In this document: positions 1 to 7,360 of the stretch, one piece after another | Numbering within the stretch: position 1 is the first letter of the stretch | How the letters are laid out: every line of letters begins with the position of its first letter | Assembly (NCBI GenBank): GCA_947623465.1 | Contig: CANQGU010000019.1 | Span: forward strand, 1-33,994 | DNA: 33,994 bases | Direction of reading: 5' to 3' | Source: an uncultured Clostridia bacterium | GTDB lineage: Bacteria > Bacillota > Clostridia > TANB77 > CAG-508 | Made by a program: the position numbers and the translations under genes | The notes under the pieces: generated by a model | Told to the model about the DNA's origin: nothing | Databases searched by the model: none | What the model saw: the letters and a program-made list of their open reading frames with translations, nothing else

Positions 1-181
1 TTTCAATGTACTAATTAATTTTAAAAAAATTTAATTTTTTTCATAAAAAGACTTGACATTCATATAGTTAGTCTCCTTAATTTTTAAAATTTATCTCAAA
101 AAAATTTCTATGCAATATTTTACCACAAAAAACGCTTCCAGTCAATTATTATGTAAATTAATTATGGTTTTACATAATATT

Positions 182-206
182 AAGCCAGTATAATATATAC
201 TGGCTT
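182..206 (-). terminator. Hairpin downstream of the fbp gene
   Basis: A 9-bp inverted repeat (aagccagta at 182-190, tactggctt at 198-206) lies about 30 bases past the fbp stop codon. The following T-tract on the minus strand is weak (interrupted by A), so termination is plausible but not certain. Confidence 0.5.
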
Positions 207-235
207 TAATAATTAAATTAATATCAATTATTCTA

Positions 236-2188
236 TTATTTTAAATCCCCATCAATATAGGCATTAAGCAACAATTTTAAATCATTTATTTGAGATTGCA
301 AAGTATTTCCAATATCAGTATCTTTTACTCGTTTTCTATATTTAACAGATTGTTTTAAAATAGTTTGACTTTTAATATCCAATCCCTCTCTAATTGCTTT
401 ATTTTTTGATTCAAAAGGTTCATTTGCAGCCAAAACCAAACCATTAGAATTATAGGTTAATGTATAACCTGCAAGTCCTGTGGATTTCTGGTATGATTTT
501 GCAAAACCTCCATCAATAATAATCAACTTTCCGTTAGCTCTAATAGGACTTTCTCCGTCCTTTGCCTTAACAGGCATGTGTCCATTAATTATATGACTAT
601 CTTTAGAAACAATACCAAAATCCTCCATAATCATATCACATATTTTTTCATCATTTAGATACTTATAATATGGATTTTTATTTTCAACATGAGTAGTTTT
701 ATCATCTATAAAATACCTTTCAAAAGTAGCAACTTTATCTTTCCCAAATAAAGGAGAATTAGGACCACACCATAAATACCACATAAAGTCAATTTCATTT
801 TGATTACTAGAATCTTTATCTCCGAAAAATGCTTTGTTAGCTATATTTTCCATTTGATTCATTAATTCTTTTCCCTTTACTTCTTTGCCCATTAGTTTTA
901 TTTTTTTAAAATTCCCATTTTCATCTAAAGGTATACAACCATGATACAAAAGATTTCCGTTATATACTTGATACATATGACCTTTAGAATATAAAAATGT
1001 AATATGTTTCATTAATTTTTCACTATTTGCAAAAGAAAATTTTAATCTATCAATAATTTCTTCCTCTTTTTTTGTTAATTTATAAGGATCATTTTTATCA
1101 ATAGTTGGAAAATTACTGTCATTTAATTTATAAGTATTTTTTCCAATAGTTATTTCTAATTTATCATAATCTATTTTATCTAAAAGAAGTCTATCACTTA
1201 TATTATATTCTGGATGTCTTTGTATTAATGCTCCTTCAAGTTTAAATTGTATTACAGCAATTGCTTTTTGAATTTTTGACATTAATATTTTATCAGAATT
1301 AGTATAACGAGAGCATTCACATATTTTTGGTAAAAATTCTTTACATGGATCATTTTTATATGTTTCTTGAGCAAATATAGAAAGTGGTCTAATATTAATT
1401 CCATACGCTTCTTCAAGTGTTGATAAATTATCATATCTACTACAAATTCTAACAACATTTGCAATACAACTTTCATTACCACAAGCTGCACCCATCCAAA
1501 GAATATCGTGATTTCCCCATTGTATATCTATAGAATGAAAATCCATTAATGTATCCATTATAATAGGCGCACCAGGTCCTCTATCATAAATGTCTCCAAT
1601 TATATGAAGATGGTCTATTGCCATCCTTTTTATTAAATCAGATATTGCTATAATAAACTTATCTGCACGATGTAAATCAATTATACTTTCAATTATCTGA
1701 TTGTAATAATTTTGCTTGTCATATTCATTATCATTTTGAGCATGCAATAATTCATCAATTATATAATCGAAATTTTTAGGCATTGCTTTTCTAACTTTTG
1801 AACGTGTATATTTGGAACTTACTGCACGAGCTACATCTATTAAGCGATAAAGCATAATTTTGTAATATTCATCCATGTTTTTATTTGTGCCTTTTTCTAT
1901 TTTTAATTTTTCTTCAGGATAATATATTAAAGTTGCCAAATCTTTTCTATCTTCTGCTGTTATAGAATTTCCAAAAATATCTTCAATTTTACTTTTTATA
2001 ATACCTGAACCATTGTTTAATATTTGAAGAAATGCCTCATATTCGCCGTGTATATCACTCATAAATAGTTCTGTTCCTTTTGGCAAATTTAATATTGCTT
2101 GAAGATTTATTATTTCTGTTGCTACCTCATCTATATTTTTATATGTTTTACTTAGCAAACTTAAATATTTTTTATTTATTTCATCCAT
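236..2188 (-). CDS. fbp: Fructose-1,6-bisphosphatase, class III
   Basis: Hydrolyses fructose 1,6-bisphosphate to fructose 6-phosphate in gluconeogenesis (cytosol). The 650-residue length fits the Firmicutes class III family. Metallophosphoesterase motifs are visible in order: SDIHGEY near residue 45, GDIYDRGPGAP near 200, WGNHD near 225, and NGHMPVKAKDGESP in the C-terminal third, giving the metal-binding Asp, His and Asn residues. The gene is uninterrupted, AT-rich and has no in-frame CGG codon; every CGG in it spans two codons (AAC GGA, GAC GGA, TTC GGA). It stands alone, with a hairpin after it and the radical SAM gene's terminator just upstream. The family is certain from the motifs; control is not visible. 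Confidence 0.96.
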   Translation of the reverse strand: MDEINKKYLSLLSKTYKNIDEVATEIINLQAILNLPKGTELFMSDIHGEYEAFLQILNNGSGIIKSKIEDIFGNSITAEDRKDLATLIYYPEEKLKIEKGTNKNMDEYYKIMLYRLIDVARAVSSKYTRSKVRKAMPKNFDYIIDELLHAQNDNEYDKQNYYNQIIESIIDLHRADKFIIAISDLIKRMAIDHLHIIGDIYDRGPGAPIIMDTLMDFHSIDIQWGNHDILWMGAACGNESCIANVVRICSRYDNLSTLEEAYGINIRPLSIFAQETYKNDPCKEFLPKICECSRYTNSDKILMSKIQKAIAVIQFKLEGALIQRHPEYNISDRLLLDKIDYDKLEITIGKNTYKLNDSNFPTIDKNDPYKLTKKEEEIIDRLKFSFANSEKLMKHITFLYSKGHMYQVYNGNLLYHGCIPLDENGNFKKIKLMGKEVKGKELMNQMENIANKAFFGDKDSSNQNEIDFMWYLWCGPNSPLFGKDKVATFERYFIDDKTTHVENKNPYYKYLNDEKICDMIMEDFGIVSKDSHIINGHMPVKAKDGESPIRANGKLIIIDGGFAKSYQKSTGLAGYTLTYNSNGLVLAANEPFESKNKAIREGLDIKSQTILKQSVKYRKRVKDTDIGNTLQSQINDLKLLLNAYIDGDLK

Positions 2189-2282
2189 AATATACCTCTT
2201 ATCTAAAATAATTATATTCGAATTATATCATATTATATAACATATTTACAATGATATTATATCAAAAATTTTAATAAATAAA

Positions 2283-2316
2283 CAAACCCCGGCAACTTCA
2301 AAATGAAATTGCCGGA
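2283..2316 (-). terminator. Intrinsic terminator of the radical SAM gene
   Basis: A 12-bp inverted repeat has arms at 2289-2300 and 2304-2315. The single mismatch becomes a U-G pair only in minus-strand RNA, and a T-rich run follows on that strand, so it is built to end the radical SAM transcript. Confidence 0.85.
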
Positions 2317-2341
2317 GCAGGACTTTTTACTTATTCAAACT

Positions 2342-3181
2342 TTAGATGGCTCTTAATCTTTCAATTAAAGGCTGAAATAAATTTTTCTGTGCTTCAATTT
2401 CGTGATTAAGAACAATTTTGTCTTTGTCTGAATGATTAAACCTACTGTGTAAAATACCATCTGGATCTACATTAAATTTTAGATGACCTGGATTTAATTG
2501 CATATTTCCTAATCTTACAATCACTCCATTTTTCATCCTATATGCTGCCTTATTTCCATCACATATTATATCTTTTTCAGATATTTCAAATAATTTGTTA
2601 TGCAAATATGGCACAAACTGGTGTAGATATGCGTACGGGTTACTAGGACTAAGAGTTCTTACTTTTACTCCCATTCCAAGATTTAAAGCTGCATTTACAA
2701 CAGACATTAACCTATCCTCAGTTGGATAACTCTCTAGTGTAGCTATAGTATACAGCTTTATTCTTGATTTCCATTGACTTTGAGGCATTAACATAAATTC
2801 CAAACCCGGCTCATACGAGAACCGAATTTCATCTACAATGCCATCCAATTTCTTTAGGATATCCATTCTTATACCATTTGAAAATATCCTTACATTAAAT
2901 CCTCTTTCTTTTGCTAGTTCGGCAAGCTTAACAACATTAGGATGCACAGTAGGTTCTCCACCATGCAAGTATAATTGTGTAAAGTCTAGCGCACTAGCAA
3001 TATCCATTGCGTTAACAAATGCTTCTTCTGTCATATACTGTCCCTTATGCACATTTGGTTCTATGCAATATGGGCATGCCTTGTTACAGGCATAAGTGAC
3101 TAAAAAGTAAATTTGCCGTAAGTCCTCAATTTCTAGAGGATGTGGTGCAATCCCACATTTTAATTTTTCCCGCTTTGACAT
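2342..3181 (-). CDS. Radical SAM domain protein, likely acquired
   Basis: A 279-residue protein with the radical SAM cluster motif C32-x3-C36-x2-C39 and a GGEP motif at 74-77, so it should hold a 4Fe-4S cluster and cleave S-adenosylmethionine. The family resemblance is to small activating-enzyme or QueE-like radical SAM proteins, but the substrate is unknown. The gene stands alone with its own promoter (TTGAAA, 17 bases, TATAAT at 3239-3267), ribosome site (AAAGGAC) and terminator. Its base composition is visibly richer in GC than its neighbours. It has three in-frame CGG arginine codons (residues 4, 22 and 120), whereas native genes here have none apart from frameshift sites. A +1 shift at codon 4 would give MSKGKN and stop. 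These traits suggest recent import from a host that reads CGG as arginine. Confidence 0.85.
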   Translation of the reverse strand: MSKREKLKCGIAPHPLEIEDLRQIYFLVTYACNKACPYCIEPNVHKGQYMTEEAFVNAMDIASALDFTQLYLHGGEPTVHPNVVKLAELAKERGFNVRIFSNGIRMDILKKLDGIVDEIRFSYEPGLEFMLMPQSQWKSRIKLYTIATLESYPTEDRLMSVVNAALNLGMGVKVRTLSPSNPYAYLHQFVPYLHNKLFEISEKDIICDGNKAAYRMKNGVIVRLGNMQLNPGHLKFNVDPDGILHSRFNHSDKDKIVLNHEIEAQKNLFQPLIERLRAI

Positions 3182-3238
3182 TTTGTTATCGTCCTTTCTT
3201 TAAAATTTTTTAAGGTTATTGCCTACAGTTACCAAACT

Positions 3239-3267
3239 ATTATACCAAATTTTTTTTGATTTTTCAA
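3239..3267 (-). promoter_or_regulatory. Sigma-A-type promoter of the radical SAM gene
   Basis: On the minus strand TTGAAA (3262-3267) and TATAAT (3239-3244) are 17 bases apart. The predicted start leaves a leader of about 50 bases before the ATG. Confidence 0.75.
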
Positions 3268-3278
3268 GGATAAACAGA

Positions 3279-3800
3279 CTATTCAAAGCAATTTAAATAA
3301 TAATTTGTAAAGCTTCTTAATTTTTCCTTTTTTACTTTCAAAATATCTATTAAATTATTTGCTTCTTTATATGCCATTTCATATTGCTCTTTTGTAATAT
3401 CATTTGTTTTTAAGGCGTTTTCTAATTCGTCCTCATCTAATAATACAATATCTCCATTAGCTTTAACAACTACATCTAAATATAAATCTTCTTCATAAGG
3501 TACTCCATTTTCTTTTCCTATTTCGTTTGCAATATCAAAATACCATTCTATTATATTATTATCTTTATCATAAAATGTAGATAGTTTTATCTTAGAACTA
3601 TAATCATAAAACTCTAACAATTTATAATTTTTGTCTATTATAATTTTACCCTTTGGTGTAGTTATTTTAATATCTGTATTTTTAAAATCGTAAAAACTTA
3701 TATCTCCTTTAAAATTCTTATCTTCAACACTTTTTAATAAATATATCAAATCACTATTTGGATGATTTAACTTATGTCTATTTGCATATCTTTTTTTCAC
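3279..3800 (-). CDS. DUF402 family protein
   Basis: A 173-residue cytosolic protein of the DUF402 family (the FomD/nucleotide phosphatase-like barrel). The family signature is clear: EWYFDI near residue 105, EDLYLDVVV near 125, LDEDELENAL near 141 and ITKEQYEMAY near 155. Acidic residues in these motifs bind a divalent metal in characterised relatives, some of which hydrolyse nucleoside tri- and diphosphates; the substrate here cannot be read from sequence. The gene is complete, has no CGG codon, and follows the beta-helix gene by about 30 bases in the same direction, so it is probably the last gene of the pyrophosphorylase/beta-helix transcript. Confidence 0.85.
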   Translation of the reverse strand: MKKRYANRHKLNHPNSDLIYLLKSVEDKNFKGDISFYDFKNTDIKITTPKGKIIIDKNYKLLEFYDYSSKIKLSTFYDKDNNIIEWYFDIANEIGKENGVPYEEDLYLDVVVKANGDIVLLDEDELENALKTNDITKEQYEMAYKEANNLIDILKVKKEKLRSFTNYYLNCFE

Positions 3801-3830
3801 TTTAAAACTCCCTCCATAATTAACAATATT

Positions 3831-4503
3831 CTATTTAAATTTTTTTTCTACTATTTCATTTTGATTTTTATAAATAGAGTTTTCTTTTATATATCCTCTA
3901 ACTTGTGAAAGTGGATAAATAGTAACATTTCTTCCAATAATCGTACCTGGATTTAAAACAGAACCACATCCAACTTCTGAATTATCTCCTACTATTGCTC
4001 CCAATTTTCTTAAATTAGTTTCTATTTTTGTTCCATTATAGTTTATTTTTACTTGTGTTTTATCTGATTTTAAATTTGAAGCTATTGCTCCTGCTCCCAT
4101 ATGTGCTTTATATCCTAAAATTGAATCTCCAACATAATTGTAATGTGGAACTTGTACTTCATTAAATATAATTGTATTTTTTAATTCTGAAGAATTTCCG
4201 TACAACAACCTTTTTTCCTATTATTACATTTCCTCTAATGAAAGCAGAATGCCTTATTTCTGCTTCTTCGTCAATAATACATGGTCCTTGAATACATGCG
4301 GTTTTAGCAATTGAAGCTGATTTTGCAACCCATATATTTTCTTCTATTTCTTCAAATTTTTCTTTATCTAAACTTTTTCCAAGTTCAATTATAAAGTCTT
4401 TTATTTTTTTTATTATTTCCCAAGGATATTTTGAATTTTCAAATATTTTTTGTGCTATTGTTTGATTTAAATCAAGTAAATTATTTATTTCTAATTTTTC
4501 CAT
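3831..4503 (-). CDS. Left-handed beta-helix protein, made by +1 shift at CGG
   Basis: Two overlapping frames (4503 to about 4200, then on to 3831) form one 223-residue protein if codon 102, CGG (4200-4198), is passed with a +1 shift to GGA. The joined region reads GKKVVVGNSSELKN, as expected for the hexapeptide-repeat fold. Residues 1-55 are helical; imperfect hexapeptides follow (SASIAK, TACIQG, AFIRGN, VIIGKK), then VPHYNYVGDSILG, GAGAIASNLKSD and IIGRNVTIYPLSQVRG. The fold is shared with the acyltransferase half of GlmU; the substrate is unknown. The start has a good AAAGGAG site. It lies next to the UDP-sugar pyrophosphorylase, so a role in nucleotide-sugar metabolism is likely. Unshifted reading ends 12 codons after the CGG. 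An automatic annotation would call two fragments or a pseudogene. Confidence 0.8.
4197..4200 (-). promoter_or_regulatory. CGGA +1 recoding site in the beta-helix gene
   Basis: The context on the minus strand is GTA-C-GGA-AAT. Zero frame reads CGG; the conserved frame needs GGA (Gly 102). It is one of six identical events in the window. Confidence 0.8.
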
Positions 4504-4529
4504 TTTTATATAGCTCCTTTTTTACATTT

Positions 4530-4571
4530 AAGGACGGTTCTTTTTGTAAAATTTTAATTTAAGAACCGTCC
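4530..4571. repeat. Intergenic inverted repeat with GGACGGTTCTT arms
   Basis: Arms GGACGGTTCTT (4532-4542) and AAGAACCGTCC (4561-4571) are perfect inverted repeats around an 18-base AT-rich loop. They sit between the pyrophosphorylase stop and the beta-helix ribosome site. I recall GGGACGGTTCT-type repeats as scattered elements in Clostridia genomes, but have not checked this. A hairpin in the mRNA could tune the two genes differently. Confidence 0.7.
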
Positions 4572-4578
4572 CTTTATA

Positions 4579-5773
4579 TTATATTTTATTATAAAAATCA
4601 TTATAAATCTTTTTTGCTGTTTCAGGACTATCTAATCCTTCTTTATTTTTTATTGGTGCAAATTCTTCTTCTCTTTTTACCCTCATAACAAGCATATCGT
4701 CTAGAAATTTAAAGCCATCAAATATAAATGCTTCGAATTTATATAAATTATTTTTTATAGCTAAATGATATTTTAAATTTTGATTTGATATCTTTTCTAC
4801 TGCATCTATGCTTAAAAGATGACTTACTATATTTGCATCTCCATAAATTAATCCCCCAAATTTATCACATTGAATTCTCATTTTTTCCGGTAATTCTATA
4901 TATTCTACTATGCTTGGTTTTCCGTCTCTTTTACAATATACGCCCACTTTTTCTTCTGGGTAAGCTTTAGCTACAGATTTTGATGCTATTTGCATATTTT
5001 GTTTTACTGTTAAACCAATAAATATTGGGTCAATCGGCTTAACCATTATATTATCAACACCATATATATATACCCATTTTATTTTTTTGCTTTTCATATC
5101 TTCTATCATTTTTTGTTTTTTTAATGCTGTATATACTCCACCATTTCCATCTGCTGCAACTTTTATTAAACCATTTTCTATGAGCATTTTTCCTTGCTCT
5201 GTTAGCATAGGAAGTTCGCCTTGTATAAAAAATTTTATTTTTTGTTTTTCATATCCAAAATAGTCATGTTCTTCAAAAAAATCTATAGTTTGTTTATTAT
5301 TTTGATTGCTTGTCATTATGTACCAATATGGAAGCACTCCATATAATTCTTTTGATTTTTTTAGGGTTTCTGTTAATATTTCAAATATATATTTACCATT
5401 TTCTCCAATGTCTAGTTTGTAAGTTCCTTTAGGTCCATTACATCCAAGCCTTGTACCTTGACCGACCTGCCATGGTAACTACTGCATATTCGTCATTTTT
5501 TATTACTTGCTCTCCAATTTGTTTTATTTCTTTAAGTTTTACAGAATCTATTTTTTCTTTGTCTATATAATCAATTGGAGTTATTTTGTTTTCTTTCATT
5601 GTTTCTTTTGTTTTTGTGTTTTCATAAAGTCTAGTTATTTGCTCAAAGTCTATTTGTGAAATTTGTTCTATTATTTTTTGTTGTTCCTCTCCGTTCATTT
5701 TTTCAATTGCTTCAATAATATGCTCTTGATTATACTTTTTAAGCGTATTTTCAACCATTTCTTTATTAAACAT
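4579..5773 (-). CDS. UDP-sugar pyrophosphorylase (UDPGP family), made by +1 shift at CGG
   Basis: Two separate frames join into one 397-residue enzyme when codon 104 CGG (5464-5462) is passed by +1 to GGT. The join rebuilds the nucleotide-binding loop MAG-GQGTRLG followed by CNGPKGTYKL, the hallmark of eukaryotic-type UDPGP uridylyltransferases that make UDP-GlcNAc, UDP-GalNAc or UDP-glucose from UTP and a sugar 1-phosphate. Later motifs are IYGVDNIMVKPIDPIF and EYIELPEKMR. The start at 5773 has an AAGGGTGG site; an upstream in-frame ATG at 5842 has no good site. Without the shift only about 110 residues are made and the catalytic part is lost. The frame between 5337 and 5463 has no internal start but is conserved, which supports a single gene. 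It pairs with the beta-helix gene downstream. Confidence 0.85.
5461..5464 (-). promoter_or_regulatory. CGGT +1 recoding site in the UDPGP gene
   Basis: The context is GCA-GGT-C-GGT-CAA. It is the only one of the six sites with GGT rather than GGA, which shows that the fourth base can vary. It falls in the second glycine of the UTP-binding loop. Confidence 0.85.
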
Positions 5774-5943
5774 TTTACCACCCTTAATATTATATTGATT
5801 TTCATGATAGATTTTACAATAAATATAAAATTTGTACAACATTTTTTGGAAAATTTTTTTAATTTATTTTTTAAATTTGTAATTTATATTTTTCTTATAG
5901 TTATCACAGATTTTTTGATAATTAAAATTTTTTTACATAAGCT

Positions 5944-7317
5944 CTATAATTTAAATATCATAGTTGCAAATTTGAAAAATACCAAATTTGAACACATATC
6001 AACAATAGTAGATATTAGAGGAGCTGCCATTATTGCTGGGTCAAGTTTTAATTTTTTTGCAAGTATTGGTAAAATTCCACCTACTAATTGAGAAATTATT
6101 GATGTTGCAACTAAAGTCATTCCTACAACTAAAGTAAGATTTATTATATTGTCTGCGTATTCATTTCCATATTGAAAATATATTCTTAATGCAGTAACTA
6201 AAGCAAGTGTAATTCCAATAACTAAAGCAACTCTTATTTCTTTCCATATTACTTTAAATATATTTGATATTTTTATTTCGTCTAATGCTAAACCTCTTAT
6301 TACCAAGGTTGATGCTTGAGAACCACAGTTTCCTCCTGTTCCCATTATCATTGGTATAAAAGAAACTAAAATTGGAACAGCTGCAAATGCACTTTCATAT
6401 TTTTGTATTATTGCTCCTGTAAATGTTGAAGAAAGCATTAATGCTAAAAGCCATAGAATTCTGTTTTTTGCATGTTTAAATACACTTGTTTTAAAATATG
6501 TTTCCTCATTTGGAATCAATGCTGCCATTTTTTCAAAGTCTTCTGTGTTCTCGTCTTGGATTACATCTATAGCATCATCTATTGTTACAATTCCAACTAA
6601 TCTGTTTTCTGTATCCACTACGGGCATTGCAATATAGTTATATTTATCAAACATTTTTGCAACATTTTCTTGATCTTCTGTTGTTAATACACTTATTGGA
6701 TTTTCTTCCATAATTTCTGTAATACTTTTATCTCTATCTGCAATAAGCATTTCTTTTACATCTACTAATCCTAGTAGTTTTCTAGATTTATCAACAACAT
6801 AAGCATAATATACAGTTTCCTTTTTTAAGCCTGTTTTTCTAATTTTTTCAAAGCCATCTTGTATTGTCATATTTTCTTTAAATTCTATAAACTCTGTTGT
6901 CATAATGCTTCCGGCGCTATCTTCCGGATAATTTAAAAGTTCATTTATAACTTTTCTATCTTGCACTCCAACATTTTTTAGAATTCTTTTTACAACAGAT
7001 GATGGCATTTCTTCTATTAAGTCAACTGTATCATCCATAAATAATTCATTAATTACAGCTTTTAACTCTTTATCTGTAAACATATTTATCAACTTTTTTT
7101 GCACATCTGAATCTAGTTCTGCAAATACTTCTGCAGCTTTTTCTTTAGTTAAAAGTCTGTAAATAATTAGTATTTCGTCTTCTTCTAATTCTTCAAAAAG
7201 GGACGGGAAGTCAGCACTATTAATAGCATCTAAAGCGCTATGTAATTCATTTAATTTTTTTTCTTTAATTAATTTACGTATTTTTTCTTGTAATTCTTGT
7301 TCTTGCATTTCTTCCAT
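5944..7317 (-). CDS. mgtE: Magnesium transporter MgtE
   Basis: A 457-residue magnesium channel/transporter of the inner membrane. Order of parts: acidic helical MgtE N domain (about 1-125, with EELEEDE and MFTDKELKAVINELFMDD), two CBS domains (about 130-255, including SAGSIMTTEF and IPVVDTENRLVGIVTIDDA-like strands), then a five-helix membrane domain (about 275-457) with MGTGGNCGSQASTLVIRGLA, the conserved pore segment. In characterised MgtE the N and CBS domains sense cytosolic magnesium and close the pore. I chose the start at 7317 because GGGGTGGG lies seven bases upstream; an in-frame ATG at 7338 lacks a site. It is complete with no in-frame CGG. Confidence 0.95.
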   Translation of the reverse strand: MEEMQEQELQEKIRKLIKEKKLNELHSALDAINSADFPSLFEELEEDEILIIYRLLTKEKAAEVFAELDSDVQKKLINMFTDKELKAVINELFMDDTVDLIEEMPSSVVKRILKNVGVQDRKVINELLNYPEDSAGSIMTTEFIEFKENMTIQDGFEKIRKTGLKKETVYYAYVVDKSRKLLGLVDVKEMLIADRDKSITEIMEENPISVLTTEDQENVAKMFDKYNYIAMPVVDTENRLVGIVTIDDAIDVIQDENTEDFEKMAALIPNEETYFKTSVFKHAKNRILWLLALMLSSTFTGAIIQKYESAFAAVPILVSFIPMIMGTGGNCGSQASTLVIRGLALDEIKISNIFKVIWKEIRVALVIGITLALVTALRIYFQYGNEYADNIINLTLVVGMTLVATSIISQLVGGILPILAKKLKLDPAIMAAPLISTIVDMCSNLVFFKFATMIFKL

Positions 7318-7360
7318 TTTTCCCACCCCTATCTTCAAATTATATTTTTACATTATTTTA

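Noticed and set aside
28..63. Tiny minus-strand frame (MNVKSFYEKN) with an AAGGAG upstream
   Set aside because: Ten codons only, with nothing else to support expression; possibly a decayed gene start.
2342..3181. Calling the radical SAM gene queE
   Set aside because: The cluster motif fits many small radical SAM families and no queuosine genes are nearby.
4210..4216. A AAA AAG slippery heptamer in the beta-helix gene as cause of the frameshift
   Set aside because: It would support -1 shifting, but the -1 frame soon hits a stop. The conserved frame is +1, and the glycine in VVVGNSS is restored only by dropping the C of CGG at 4200.
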